A stretch of 40,045 nt of DNA from Candidatus Methanophagales archaeon (GTDB taxonomy: Archaea; Halobacteriota; Syntropharchaeia; Alkanophagales; Methanospirareceae). Positions 1 through 9,509 of the stretch are shown piece after piece; the first letter of the stretch is position 1; the number at the start of each line of letters is the position of its first letter. Location: the NCBI GenBank assembly GCA_030612835.1, contig JAUWND010000005.1:1-40045 (forward strand), written 5' to 3'. The notes under the pieces were generated by a model that saw nothing but the letters and a program-made list of their open reading frames with translations, searched no databases and had not been told where the DNA came from. The translations under genes and the position numbers were made by a program.

Positions 1-1
1 G

Positions 2-601
2 CTAGAACGCACGACACGATTGAAAAAGATTTGTATCGCAGAGATAAAAGTCGCTGAGATCTTGTCTTCGCAGACAGGTAACGAAACTCTGGAAGGTTTG
101 GAGAAGGAAATAAGAGCGGCAATCCGTGGAGTTTCTGATTATTTTGTGATAAACAACGACGGAAATGAAATAACAGTAAATCCTCACTCAGAAAATCGAA
201 AAAATGCAAGGCTTCGAGATGGTAAATGTTTGATTTTCACAACGAATTTTGAGAAGAGTGCATCAGAGATCATTTCTACGTATTTTGGTAAAGATGTCAT
301 TGAAAAGATCTTCGATTGCTTCAAAAACTGGTTAGATCTGCAGCCGATAAGGCATTTTGGGGAAGGAAATATAGACGTTTATATTTTTATCTGCTATCTT
401 GCATATTTGGCTCTGGCACTGTATAAGCATCATTTAGGCGTTACGGGCTGGGCAGGTGTTAAAGATAGTCTGGATGAACTGGGTGGAATACGAAAAACCA
501 CTCTTGATTTTGGAGGAGAAAAATATGACAAAATTTCGGTTCTCACTAAAGAGCAAAAGGAGATTATTGAAAAGTTGGGGTTTGCGGATGCACTCTTTTA
601 G
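2..601 (+). CDS. IS1634-like transposase, C-terminal part (cut by window edge)
   Basis: The reading frame is open to the left edge, so the true start lies outside the window and only about 200 C-terminal residues are seen. The segment around DGKCLIFTTN, then EIISTYFGKDVIEKIFDCFK and LQPIRHFGEGNIDVYIFICY matches the end of the DDE domain and C-terminal helices of IS1634/IS4-type transposases. It should cut and join the ends of its own element. After the TAG stop the same frame stays open for about 30 more codons, to a TAA near 691, which could be a worn extension of the gene. The family assignment is by motif recognition only. The head of a gene of the same family, in the same orientation, lies at the other end of the window. 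Confidence 0.75.
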   Translation, partial: LERTTRLKKICIAEIKVAEILSSQTGNETLEGLEKEIRAAIRGVSDYFVINNDGNEITVNPHSENRKNARLRDGKCLIFTTNFEKSASEIISTYFGKDVIEKIFDCFKNWLDLQPIRHFGEGNIDVYIFICYLAYLALALYKHHLGVTGWAGVKDSLDELGGIRKTTLDFGGEKYDKISVLTKEQKEIIEKLGFADALF

Positions 602-758
602 GGTTGTAGCCTATACAACGCTGAAAGTCAGGTTATAATTACAAAAGATGAGCTGAAAGTAGCAAAGAAGATTCTCAAAAGTCTGAAAACCTAAAGAGCC
701 TATACAAATTAAAAACCCTTTTGCAGAGTATAAAAATTATATCTCCATACTGGTAAAT

Positions 759-1886
759 CTATGCAGGCGGCGTGATTACACCCATATCACTAACTAAATA
801 CTCGTAAAACGCGCTCCCCACCTCAATACTACCCTTGTATTGGATCACTGCATCGTCTGGTTGAAAAGCCATGAAATTAACAAAGCCAATATTAGCAAGA
901 TGGATCATATCGAAATCGATGACGTTTTCCGCATTAACGGTAACATTCAGATCGGGAGTTGAGAATACAACCATGGCTGGCCTTTTCCTGTTGAACTCAC
1001 TCTCATTTATCCAATCAGTTTCTGTAATCGTTATTTCATCGGCTGAATACTCTGCAAGTACCGACCCATTATGCTTGTCTAACAATGTCATGTGTTTATA
1101 CGCATAATCATCGTAGCCATCATCCAGACCCCTAACGGCATAAGCAACAGCTTGGTAGTTCTCTGTCGTCACTTCGACCCAACTCCAGCCATGCATATCC
1201 ATTGGCCACGGCCTGCTGCTAATAGGGATCACATGCTCCCTGTATCCATCGGCATCAGTGACATTGTATCTTTTGCCTTCTAACAGTATCGAACCGTGAA
1301 TAGTGCCATAGGGACGCTCGTATGAAGTAAAGTTAAGAGGATGTTCCACTTGATCAATTATCTCCTCTACCTTTGGTCTGAAGATCAAGTCCATAGCAAT
1401 ATCACCCGATGTGTAATTCAAATTATAGCCCGAGAGTGCAGAGCCATTAAATCGCTTTGCGCCATCCGGGTACACATAGTCCACGTAAGGAGTATGCAAT
1501 GCTATGTAATTACCGACTGTGGTTTGTGGAATGTAGGTCTCAGTATAATTGAAGGTTGTTGTGCCATTCTCAAAATAAAGACCGTAGAAAGTAACTAGAT
1601 GCGAGAGTTGTGTTCCATTCAAGCTAACAATTATAGGCGATTCTTGATGGGCCATAGTAACAAAGAAACCAATAACCTTCTCTTCACCTTCGGACGATAC
1701 TAATGTCGCTTTTCCATTTAGGTACCACCATTCGGCCATAAAGTCAACATTGTAATCTGTCTCTAAGTGCCCACCTTCGGTAAAGTCTGCCATATTTGCA
1801 GATGAATCCGCTGATGCGGGCACTATGCACATCACCACCACAAGCAATAACGTTAGCCCTAACAATATCTTACTTGTTTTGTTCAT
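759..1886 (-). CDS. Secreted AttH/CrtC-like (lipocalin-fold) protein
   Basis: A 375-residue protein with a clear signal peptide (residues 1-26: lysine, then a Leu/Val-rich core, then an ASA cleavage-like site). The mature part begins with the EWWYLNGKAT block and GFFVTMAH typical of the AttH/CrtC (hydroxyneurosporene synthase-like) double-lipocalin family. A second-half motif, MHGWSWVEV (about residues 230-240), is also typical. Many N-x-S/T sequons suggest a glycosylated exported protein. Members act on or bind hydrophobic ligands such as carotenoids; the substrate here cannot be read from sequence. It lies upstream of no obvious pathway genes and is separated by about 400 bases from the other secreted gene on the same strand. 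The family call is fairly sure, the function unknown. Confidence 0.65.
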   Translation of the reverse strand: MNKTSKILLGLTLLLVVVMCIVPASADSSANMADFTEGGHLETDYNVDFMAEWWYLNGKATLVSSEGEEKVIGFFVTMAHQESPIIVSLNGTQLSHLVTFYGLYFENGTTTFNYTETYIPQTTVGNYIALHTPYVDYVYPDGAKRFNGSALSGYNLNYTSGDIAMDLIFRPKVEEIIDQVEHPLNFTSYERPYGTIHGSILLEGKRYNVTDADGYREHVIPISSRPWPMDMHGWSWVEVTTENYQAVAYAVRGLDDGYDDYAYKHMTLLDKHNGSVLAEYSADEITITETDWINESEFNRKRPAMVVFSTPDLNVTVNAENVIDFDMIHLANIGFVNFMAFQPDDAVIQYKGSIEVGSAFYEYLVSDMGVITPPA

Positions 1887-2289
1887 TTTCTTATTGTATA
1901 TGAAGTATAACTATCTTCTATTAAAGACACTGATTTACACGGACTTACTTAAGTTTGACATTGTTGATCATTATCATCCGTGTCAATCTGCGTTAATCCG
2001 TGTCAATAATTTATTTCTTGTGATTTTGTAAAATCTTGATCAGAGGACAGATAAAAGCTTTTCGATTTTGGATGGTTGAACTGCTTAACGGCTGATATTT
2101 TCAACCGCTTCTTCTATTACATCGGGTCCGTCAAAAGTACAGAAAGCTAAAATAATTTCTGCTCGTTCGTATGACAGACAAAAGCACCGATGCCCATAGA
2201 CACTAATCTACTGCCCTTGTACCCCCTATCGCACCAGGGGCCATTGTTTTTCATTTATTATCTCCTCCCTTAGTTTCGATTTTATTTTA
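1887..2289. other. 403-base gap between two secreted-protein genes
   Basis: No intact gene seen. The left part (about 1926-2020) carries a degenerate direct/inverted repeat element of the type GATTTACACGGA / AATCCGTGTCAAT, described separately. On the minus strand about 2090-2170 there is a short open stretch of roughly 25 codons without a start, possibly a gene scrap. Promoter elements for the 759-1886 gene must lie here, but none stands out. Confidence 0.5.
1926..2020. repeat. Intergenic ATCCGTGT-type repeat, copy 1
   Basis: Contains GATTTACACGGA on the left, and CCGTGTCAATCTGCGTTAAT followed by CCGTGTCAAT on the right. The left arm is the reverse complement of the right-arm word, so the element has inverted arms around an AT-rich middle. 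The same words occur at 19125-19265 and, weakly, at 27370-27392. The function is unknown; it may be a small non-autonomous palindromic element. Confidence 0.5.
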
Positions 2290-5200
2290 TCAATTATTCT
2301 TTATCCAATCTGCGACATTATCAATAACAATTGGAGCTACATGACCAGGTATGAAAAGATCCGCGGGCGTGGCCTTACCCGTGCCGGGCACGGCCATAAA
2401 GAGATGATTGAAATCAGAATAAAGTATATTTTTGAAGCACAGGTTATTTTTTCCTGGCAGACCTTCTATCCACATCTCATAATCTACCATTGTAACGTGG
2501 TAATCGCGTTCTCCTTGAAGAATAAGAAAAGGACAAGTCAAATTTCTTGCGGTTTTTACGGGATTATAACCACTTAGATCCGCCCAATACGATTTCGGAG
2601 CGCCTAAGAGTATTTCGCCTTTGCTTATGTTAAGTTCTTTCACTTTCTTTGCTTGTTCCCTTAGTTCTTCTAAACTCTTTAGTTCCTTCTCGTCGGTCGT
2701 TCCATCCAGAGATGCCAGATACACTGTTTGTTCTAGTATCAAATCCGGTAAACTTCTCGCTCCGGCAGCAAGGAGAATAAGTCCGGAGATATTTTCATCG
2801 CGAGCCGCTATCCGAGGAGCGAGATACCCGCCCCAACTATGCCCCAAAACGGAAATATCGTCAGGGTCAATCCTTTCGGTTTCACGAAGCAAATCAACCG
2901 CTGCTATTGCATCATCAATTGCCTCATCGTTTACTGTGAAATTATCATTCTTAATCATAGCAATGCATTCTTCTGGATATCGGTAGGTGCGCTTGTCATA
3001 GCGGAGCACAGCAATGCCTTCTGTAGCAAGTCCCCAGGCGAGGTCTTTAAAGGGCTTATTGGGGCCTATAGTTTCATCCATGTCCTCTGGTCCTGAGCCC
3101 GCGACTAAAACAACAGCACGAAAAGGCCCTTTCCCTTTCGGTATGGTTAAAATTCCCGGCAACTTCCATTTACCTGTGCCAACTGTGCATTCTGATTCCG
3201 TGAATGAGTTAGGATCCGCATATTCCGGGGGTTGGTAGATTGGTTGAAAAAAAAGCCCCGCTATCTTTTCATGAATGTCAAAAACGATTTTCGCATCAAT
3301 GTAAGTTTTGGAAAAGTTACATGTGACAAAAACGATTTCATAGCCCTTTTCCTCGGTGCTACTGATATTCACAATTCCTGTAAACGCACCGTATTGATCA
3401 ATCAAACCATTCCAGGTTGCATTGAGTTTATCAACGGGTAAGGCTTCCGCCATATCCATGTTAAAAAAACCATGTGCCTTTTCAAATTCACTTTCATTGA
3501 GGAGAGTAACAAAGGTCTTAGCTATTGTTTCCAGATTAGACGTAGCTGCTACTTCCGTCACTGATTCACTACTTATGTAGTACTCAAAAGGCGTCAATAA
3601 TGGATAAAAATCACATTCTTCCTTTTCTGAATCTATGCTATAAGGTCTGTCGCCAATGCCATCTGCATCTGCTCTTCCTTTGTAATCCGCCCAGTAGTTG
3701 CCTAAGTAGCTTGCGTAAGTTGTTCTGTTATAAGTGTAGGTTATTTCTTCTGGCGAGTTCCAGATGTTGGTTGATGCATAAGAATAAACATTAAAAGTGT
3801 TGTTTATGTAGTTGTTTAGATAGATGCTATTGTTGCTGGAAAAGGAGAGGTGGATGCCGCCATTGCTGTTGTTGCGGACATTGTTGCCCGTTATCGTGTT
3901 GTTGCGGGAATCGGAGAGAATGATGCCTGTATTGCTATTGTTGCTGACAGTATTGTTTAAGACTTTACTATCTTCTGTCTTCCATAGTTCTATCCCAACG
4001 CTCGTATTGGATAAATCCAGACCTTCTACCGTGATACTAGTGCAATTGACAAGTATTACCTGTCCTGCATCTTCAACCGTATATTCCGAAGCATCTACCA
4101 GATAAACAAGAGGCTTACCATTTACTGTATTGTCTTCCACGGTGTTTTGATAGTTTTCAAAAACAAAAAGACCACAATTTACAAATGTATTGCCTGTAAT
4201 GGTATTGTTGCTGCAGGAATCCCAGAGGCTGATGCCGCCAATGCTGTTGCTTCCGACATTGTTGCCTGTTATTGTGTTGTTGCTAGATCCCCAGAGGGAG
4301 ATGCCGCCAATGCTGTTGTTGTTGACTTTGTTGCCGGTTATGCTGTTGTTGCTGGAACGGGAGATGCTGATGCCGTTTCCGTTGTTGCAGACAGTATTGT
4401 TTAAGACTTTACTATCTTCCGTCTTCCATAGTGCTACCCCAACGCTCGTATTGGCTAAATCCCGATTTTCTACCGTTATATTAGTGCAATTTACAAGTAT
4501 TACCTGTCCCGCATCTTCAACAGTATAATCGGAAGCATCTTCCAGATAAACAAGAGGCTTACCATTTACTATATTGCCTTCCACAGTGTGTTGAGAGCAA
4601 TCATCAACACTAATACCCTCATTTACGAATGTATTGCCGGTTATGCTGTTGTTGGTGGAACGGGAGAGGCAGATGCCGTCATCGTTGTTGTCGCCGACAT
4701 TGTTGCCTGTTATGCTGTTGTTGCTGGAACGAGAGAGGTAGATGCCGCCATTGTTATTGCGGACATTGTTGCCAGTTATTGTGTTGTTAAAAGGGAATAG
4801 CACGAAAGAGGAGAGCCAGATGCCGACATTGCTGTTGTTGCCGACATTGTTATCTGTTATTGTGTTGTTGGAAGAGTCGCCGGAAAGGTAGATGCCAACA
4901 TTGCTGTTGCTACGGACATTGTTGCCTGTTATGGTGTTGTTACAGGAATCTGAGATGCTTATGCCGTCCCCATTGTTGTTGCTGTCATTGTTGCCTGTAA
5001 TGGAGTTGTTGCTGGAATCAGAGAGGCTGATGCTGCCACAGTTGTTGTTGCTTACTTTGTTGTTTGATATTCTACTGTTTTTTGTCTTACATAACTCTAT
5101 ACCAACGTCCGTATTAGATAAATCCAGATTATCCACTGTGATATTAGTGCAATTTACAAGTATTACCTGTCCCGCATCTTTAACCGTATAATCCGAAGCA

Positions 5201-5817
5201 TCTTCTAGATAAACAAGGAGCTTACCATTTACTATATTGCCTTCCACAATGTTTTGATAGGAATTAAAAACACGAAGACCATTATTTACAAATGTATTGC
5301 CTGTAATGGTGTTGTTGTTGCTGGAATCGGCGAGGTAGATGCCGCCATATTCGTTGTTGCTGACATTGTTGCCGGTAATGGAGTTGTTGCTGGAAGAGTC
5401 GACGCTGATGCCGTCACTGTTGTTGTAGACATTGTTACCTGTTATTGTGTTGTTGCTGGAAATTACTCTGATCCCAGCACCATTCCACATACTCCCTGAG
5501 TTTGTTGCATTGAATCCTTCAAACGTAATCCCATCTGCATTTAAAGTAATCGCACTACCACTGCCGTTTGCATCCACAACAGGATAATCAATCCCTTTTA
5601 GTGTAACCGACTTATTAACATACACATGTTCATAGTAAACACCGGAATGTACTATAATCGTATCACCCATAGAAGCATTATTTATCGCTTCTTGTATCAC
5701 TGAGAAATCCGCTTCACCGCTGCCATCCACAGACCAGTTCGTTGCAGATGCAGTAGCCACAAAACTCAGCACCAAAATCGTAGCACATATGACCAATAGC
5801 CCACTTTTTTTATCCAT
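2290..5817 (-). CDS. Secreted NosD-like beta-helix protein fused to DUF3887-like and alpha/beta-hydrolase domains
   Basis: A 1175-residue protein. Residues 1-26 are a signal peptide. Residues about 28-740 are a right-handed parallel beta-helix of the NosD/CASH type, with dozens of turns of the form NNTITGNNV or SSNNSITGNN. Three long modules carry LVYLEDASDYTV and GQVILVNCTNITV. Residues about 760-875 (TIAKTFVTLLNESEFEKAHG) resemble DUF3887. Residues about 880-1175 are an alpha/beta hydrolase with oxyanion-loop GSGPEDMDE, nucleophile Ser994 in GHSWGG, Asp1105 in GERDYH and His1138 in DFNHLF, so the catalytic triad looks complete. It is exported and probably heavily N-glycosylated. The hydrolase resembles bacterial DUF3887-hydrolase esterases, here attached to an archaeal surface beta-helix. 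The fusion is unusual; the natural substrate is unknown. Confidence 0.8.
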   Translation of the reverse strand: MDKKSGLLVICATILVLSFVATASATNWSVDGSGEADFSVIQEAINNASMGDTIIVHSGVYYEHVYVNKSVTLKGIDYPVVDANGSGSAITLNADGITFEGFNATNSGSMWNGAGIRVISSNNTITGNNVYNNSDGISVDSSSNNSITGNNVSNNEYGGIYLADSSNNNTITGNTFVNNGLRVFNSYQNIVEGNIVNGKLLVYLEDASDYTVKDAGQVILVNCTNITVDNLDLSNTDVGIELCKTKNSRISNNKVSNNNCGSISLSDSSNNSITGNNDSNNNGDGISISDSCNNTITGNNVRSNSNVGIYLSGDSSNNTITDNNVGNNSNVGIWLSSFVLFPFNNTITGNNVRNNNGGIYLSRSSNNSITGNNVGDNNDDGICLSRSTNNSITGNTFVNEGISVDDCSQHTVEGNIVNGKPLVYLEDASDYTVEDAGQVILVNCTNITVENRDLANTSVGVALWKTEDSKVLNNTVCNNGNGISISRSSNNSITGNKVNNNSIGGISLWGSSNNTITGNNVGSNSIGGISLWDSCSNNTITGNTFVNCGLFVFENYQNTVEDNTVNGKPLVYLVDASEYTVEDAGQVILVNCTSITVEGLDLSNTSVGIELWKTEDSKVLNNTVSNNSNTGIILSDSRNNTITGNNVRNNSNGGIHLSFSSNNSIYLNNYINNTFNVYSYASTNIWNSPEEITYTYNRTTYASYLGNYWADYKGRADADGIGDRPYSIDSEKEECDFYPLLTPFEYYISSESVTEVAATSNLETIAKTFVTLLNESEFEKAHGFFNMDMAEALPVDKLNATWNGLIDQYGAFTGIVNISSTEEKGYEIVFVTCNFSKTYIDAKIVFDIHEKIAGLFFQPIYQPPEYADPNSFTESECTVGTGKWKLPGILTIPKGKGPFRAVVLVAGSGPEDMDETIGPNKPFKDLAWGLATEGIAVLRYDKRTYRYPEECIAMIKNDNFTVNDEAIDDAIAAVDLLRETERIDPDDISVLGHSWGGYLAPRIAARDENISGLILLAAGARSLPDLILEQTVYLASLDGTTDEKELKSLEELREQAKKVKELNISKGEILLGAPKSYWADLSGYNPVKTARNLTCPFLILQGERDYHVTMVDYEMWIEGLPGKNNLCFKNILYSDFNHLFMAVPGTGKATPADLFIPGHVAPIVIDNVADWIKNN
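3970..5240. repeat. Three ~160-base direct repeats inside the beta-helix gene
   Basis: Near-identical copies lie at about 3970-4130, 4411-4580 and 5076-5245. Each encodes the NGKPLVYLEDASDYTV and QVILVNCTNITV module. Between them run shorter, degenerate repeats of about 66-72 bases (words such as TTGTTGCCTGTTATGGTG and TTGTTGCTGGAA) that encode single beta-helix turns. The nested arrangement suggests growth by unequal crossing-over or slippage within the gene. Confidence 0.8.
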
Positions 5818-6336
5818 TCTTTCATAGCCCTCTTAACAGTAATCTTCCATTTTTATTTGGTGGTATTAGTATATAATCTGTAGACCTTCTCTCAAATTAG
5901 ACCATATATTAGACAGTAGTAGAAACGCCATATTTAAACTTGTAGCCATATCTAGGTCATCATAATAAACGCACCCATAATTTCGTTTAATTCTTCTGAT
6001 TTATCATTGACTTTTGATTTATCCCTTTCACCGACGAAAATGAGTGTTGACACTTTTACGATAAAGCCTGGATTGAATCGTCACCTTCCGGTTTCTCAGA
6101 CCGGCCGTGTCCTCTATGCTTATATGCCACCATAGGGTACGGTTTAGCGAAAAATTCTATTTATGTGTCCCATGCTGAACAGTCGTCCATCTGGCCCTGA
6201 ACAATTTTGATATTTCAAATGATATTTCAGCTTATATGATACTCTTGTCCTGGTTGTAAATGACCATATTCGAAGGCTTTTTATAGGTGCATTGTCGTCT
6301 AAAGCTCATCGAAAAGATAGCCATTTTCTGCTTTTG
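5818..6336. other. 519-base gap; one hairpin, no gene
   Basis: No coding frame is convincing on either strand. A perfect 5-base-pair hairpin with a 7-base loop sits at 6088-6104 (CCGGT, loop TTCTCAG, ACCGG). Its reverse complement mimics a tRNA-Leu anticodon arm, but no proper T-arm or acceptor stem follows. The region separates the exported-protein pair from the moaC/Sec61-beta/valS cluster. Confidence 0.5.
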
Positions 6337-6807
6337 CTAACTCTGCAACGCTCGCTTCTCTTTCTTCTCTACCTTTATCTCTTCGATCTTTGTATGCGGA
6401 TAATTACCGGTTTCGTCCTTCTCCTCCGGTTTCACCATGTCCCATAACGTCAGCAAAGCCACAGTCACACCATGCAGTGCATCCATCTCAACACCAGTTT
6501 TTCCAACTGATTTCACTGATACCACTGCTTTTATATCGCGTTCGCCAATAGAAAAATCAACCTTTACGGAATCTATACTTATAGGATGACACATAGGGAT
6601 CACAGCAGGCGTTTTTTTTACCGCTAATATCGCTGCTGTTTCCGCACATCCAAGCACATTCCCCTTCCTCACAGTACCACTTTTTATCTTCTCTATCGTA
6701 CTGCTCTTAATTTGTATCCTACCAGAAACTACTGCCACTCTCACGACATCGCCTTTTTCACTTATGTCTATCATACCCGATTGAGTCATAGTCACCCTAT
6801 ACATCAA
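6337..6807 (-). CDS. moaC: Cyclic pyranopterin monophosphate synthase MoaC
   Basis: 156 residues, the usual MoaC length. MoaC converts the 3',8-cyclo-GTP product of MoaA into cyclic pyranopterin monophosphate, the first stable intermediate of molybdenum/tungsten cofactor synthesis. Seen here are MIDISEK near the start, MCHP at residues 72-75, VEMDALHGVTVALLTLWDM at 107-124 and KPEEKDETGNYP just after. Asp123 and Lys126 align with the catalytic Asp/Lys pair of the family. The start codon overlaps the stop of the upstream Sec61-beta gene by four bases, so the two are probably co-transcribed. In this genome the cofactor is needed by formylmethanofuran dehydrogenase, encoded about 21 kb away. The gene ends in TAG. 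Confidence 0.95.
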   Translation of the reverse strand: MMYRVTMTQSGMIDISEKGDVVRVAVVSGRIQIKSSTIEKIKSGTVRKGNVLGCAETAAILAVKKTPAVIPMCHPISIDSVKVDFSIGERDIKAVVSVKSVGKTGVEMDALHGVTVALLTLWDMVKPEEKDETGNYPHTKIEEIKVEKKEKRALQS

Positions 6808-7034
6808 AGTGGCCAGACACCAAAATATATCTCCAGTCCTAATACTATTACACCAATAGCTATGCCTGCGATCAATATCGTCTTCGGCGACATTTTGACT
6901 GCAGATTCTTCTACGTCATAATATCGCATTAAGCCGGCAGAGGACATAAGCCCACGCTCTTCTCCACCACCGCCTCCACCACTACTACCCCGTCCTTCTT
7001 TCTTTGCTTTCTTCGCGGTTTTTACTTTTCCCAT
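6804..7034 (-). CDS. secG: Preprotein translocase subunit Sec61-beta (archaeal SecG)
   Basis: A 76-residue protein with a Lys-rich, Gly-rich flexible N-terminus, the family signature LMSSAGLMRYYD (about residues 29-40) and one C-terminal transmembrane helix (about 51-73). This is the small non-essential subunit of the archaeal SecYE-beta channel, oriented with its N-terminus in the cytoplasm. The coding region overlaps moaC by four bases. The identification is firm in spite of the small size because the GLMSSAGLMRY motif is specific. Confidence 0.9.
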   Translation of the reverse strand: MGKVKTAKKAKKEGRGSSGGGGGGEERGLMSSAGLMRYYDVEESAVKMSPKTILIAGIAIGVIVLGLEIYFGVWPL

Positions 7035-7076
7035 ATTTCACCATTTGTTTTTGCTCTTATATTAAGTTTCTAGAAA

Positions 7077-9509
7077 CTAAAATTCAATCTCCAGTTTCAA
7101 ACCATATTTCTCAGTTATAATATCCACTCCCGCATCGCCTGATTCTATCGCATCCACATGTAATGTCGCTTTCAAATCGTCATATGTACTTTTTAACTGC
7201 TCTTTTGTCTCTTCATCGCATTTTAATAAAATCCGACTTACCTGCGCATTCAACGCCTTCTTGTTAAGTGTTTTATATTTCCTCACTGCCGAAATCACAT
7301 CCACTGTCTTATCGCCTATCTCCTCTGCTTCTGTGTCAATCATAGCCTCATCCACTTTAGGCCATTTTGATATATGTATGCTCTTACAGTTCTCCCTATC
7401 CGCGAAATAAGCGTGGTATATCTCTTCTGTGATGTGGGGCTGTATGGGTGCCATCATTTTGAGCATCGCCAGTAATGAGACATAGAGCGTATATTGCGCA
7501 CTCAGCTTCGCTTCTCCTCCACGCTCGGGAGTATACAACCTGTCTTTCACTATCTCTAAATATAAATCGCAGAAAGTATGCCAGAAGAAATTCTCCATGT
7601 CTTTCTTGACCGTTGAGAATTCGTATGCAGTGAAACTAGCCGTGCATTCTCCGATTAACCTATTCAATTTGGAAAGCAGCCACTTATCCATGAGCTCTAA
7701 CTCACACCCGTTGTTCAAATCATAGCCTTCCAAATGCAGTAACGCAAATTTGGACGCATTCCATAATTTGTTCACGATTTTCACGCCTCGCCTTATCTCT
7801 TTCTCTTCATACGGTAAATCTTCACCAAGCTTGGCTGAGCAAGCCCAGAACCGTAACGCATCTGCCGAATACCGTTCAATAACGCCCTGCGGCTGTATCA
7901 CATTACCTTTACTCTTGCTCATCTTCGCCTTCTTCGGGTCAAGGACGAAACCGTTGATTATAACATCCTTCCAGGGTATCTGATTCTCATGCAGCAGCCC
8001 CTTCACGACTGTATTGAAGAGCCAGAAAGTGATAATATCATGGCCATTGCTCCTCAACGACATCGGATAGATTTTATTGAAAAACGCATCGTCCTCTTTC
8101 CATTTAGTTGCGATTTGGGGCGTTAGTGATGAGGTGGCCCATGTATCCAGCACATCCTTTTCCGGTTTGAATCGTTCACAGCCGCATTTTGGGCATTTCG
8201 CTATCGGAGGTGCATCTGCTGTTGGGTCCACCGGCAAATCCTTATCGTCCGCAATCACTTCAAAATCGCATTCTTCACAGTACCAAACAGGGAATGGGAT
8301 ACCATAGTACCTTTGTCTTGATATGCACCAGTCCCATTTTAAGCCCTTTACCCAATTATCATATCGCGCCTTCATATACGGCGGATACCAGTTGAGCTCC
8401 GCACTCGCATCGAGAAACTGATCCTTCAAGTCTAGATATTTTATGAACCACTGTTTGGTCATGATATATTCTACTGCAGTGCCACATCGCTCATGCACAT
8501 TAACAGTATGAGTAATCTCCTTTTTACCCGTTAACAGTCCTTGTTCATCTAAATCTGCGACTATTGCAGTTCTCGCTTTCTTTATGCGCATACCCGCGTA
8601 TTTTCCCGCCTCTTCTTTCATTCTTCCGTGTTCATCAATAACGGAAATCCAGGGTAAATTGTGCGTCTTCCACCATTCTACATCTGTGCTGTCTCCCGCA
8701 GTGCAGCACATCACGATTCCTGTCCCGCTCTCCGGATCCACCGCTTCATCTTCCATAATCGGGACTTCAAGCCCAAATAGCGGCACTTCTGCCTTTTTAC
8801 CGCGGTAGCTCTTATATCTTTCATCATCGGGATGATAGAAAACAGCCACGCAAGCGGGTAAAAGCTCGGGTCTTGTAGTAGAAATCAGCAAATCCGCGCC
8901 TTCTAGCTTGAATGTTATGTCATAAAACGATGAAGGTAGGGTTTTATCTTCTGTCTCTACCTGAGCGATGGCCGTGCCGCATTTTGGACACCAAACGGTA
9001 GGTTCATGTTTCCTATATGCCCGTCCATTATTGTGAAGTAGGATAAAACTCCTTTGTGACGTCTTCCTGCTCCATTTGTTAATCGTACGATAGGTAATAT
9101 CCCAATCTGGGCTTATACCCAAACTTTTCCAATCCTCGAGCATCGCCTGTGCCGCTATTTCGCTCTCCTTCAGACAGAGTTCAATAAATTCCTGCCTTGA
9201 CATCTCCTCTGCCATCTTCCCGGTCTTCTTCTCAACATAAAGCTCAGTGGCAAGCCCATTATTGTCAAACCCGAAGGGATAGAATATGTTTTTGCCCTGC
9301 ATACGCTGAAAGCGCATTATTGTGTCCGCCTGGATGTATGCCATTGCATGTCCGATATGCATATTACCAGAAACCGTTGGTGGTGGTGTATCTAAGGAAT
9401 AAATAGGATCTTTACTTTCCGGATCAAACTTGTAAACGCCTTCTGTTTCCCAGAATACCTGCCATCGCCTTTCTGCTTCTTTTACCTCGTATCTTTTGGG
9501 GATGTTCAT
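7077..9509 (-). CDS. valS: Valine--tRNA ligase
   Basis: 810 residues, class I synthetase of the archaeal ValRS type (shorter than the bacterial enzyme, without a long C-terminal coiled coil). It charges tRNA-Val and edits mischarged threonine. Visible are TPPPTVSGNMHIGHAMAY with HIGH at residues 51-54, an editing (CP1) domain about 190-340, a zinc-like Cys pattern in CEECDF and CPKCGCERF, and KMSKS at 529-533. The start immediately follows an unusual AATRA pentamer array, and no ribosome-binding site is visible, so translation is probably leaderless or uses the repeat region. It is transcribed in the same direction as Sec61-beta and moaC, 42 bases upstream of them. Confidence 0.95.
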   Translation of the reverse strand: MNIPKRYEVKEAERRWQVFWETEGVYKFDPESKDPIYSLDTPPPTVSGNMHIGHAMAYIQADTIMRFQRMQGKNIFYPFGFDNNGLATELYVEKKTGKMAEEMSRQEFIELCLKESEIAAQAMLEDWKSLGISPDWDITYRTINKWSRKTSQRSFILLHNNGRAYRKHEPTVWCPKCGTAIAQVETEDKTLPSSFYDITFKLEGADLLISTTRPELLPACVAVFYHPDDERYKSYRGKKAEVPLFGLEVPIMEDEAVDPESGTGIVMCCTAGDSTDVEWWKTHNLPWISVIDEHGRMKEEAGKYAGMRIKKARTAIVADLDEQGLLTGKKEITHTVNVHERCGTAVEYIMTKQWFIKYLDLKDQFLDASAELNWYPPYMKARYDNWVKGLKWDWCISRQRYYGIPFPVWYCEECDFEVIADDKDLPVDPTADAPPIAKCPKCGCERFKPEKDVLDTWATSSLTPQIATKWKEDDAFFNKIYPMSLRSNGHDIITFWLFNTVVKGLLHENQIPWKDVIINGFVLDPKKAKMSKSKGNVIQPQGVIERYSADALRFWACSAKLGEDLPYEEKEIRRGVKIVNKLWNASKFALLHLEGYDLNNGCELELMDKWLLSKLNRLIGECTASFTAYEFSTVKKDMENFFWHTFCDLYLEIVKDRLYTPERGGEAKLSAQYTLYVSLLAMLKMMAPIQPHITEEIYHAYFADRENCKSIHISKWPKVDEAMIDTEAEEIGDKTVDVISAVRKYKTLNKKALNAQVSRILLKCDEETKEQLKSTYDDLKATLHVDAIESGDAGVDIITEKYGLKLEIEF

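Noticed and set aside
599-691. In-frame TAG in the transposase followed by 30 open codons, suggestive of pyrrolysine
   Set aside because: TAG is used as an ordinary stop elsewhere in the window (moaC, prefoldin alpha), and the family normally ends near this point, so readthrough is not needed.
3800-5500. CRISPR-like appearance of regularly spaced repeats
   Set aside because: The repeats are coding, continuous in the beta-helix frame, of variable length and without unique spacers.
6050-6130. tRNA-Leu(GAG)-like anticodon arm on the minus strand
   Set aside because: Only the anticodon stem-loop is good; the T-arm lacks the required G53-C61 pair, and there is no acceptor stem or D-arm.
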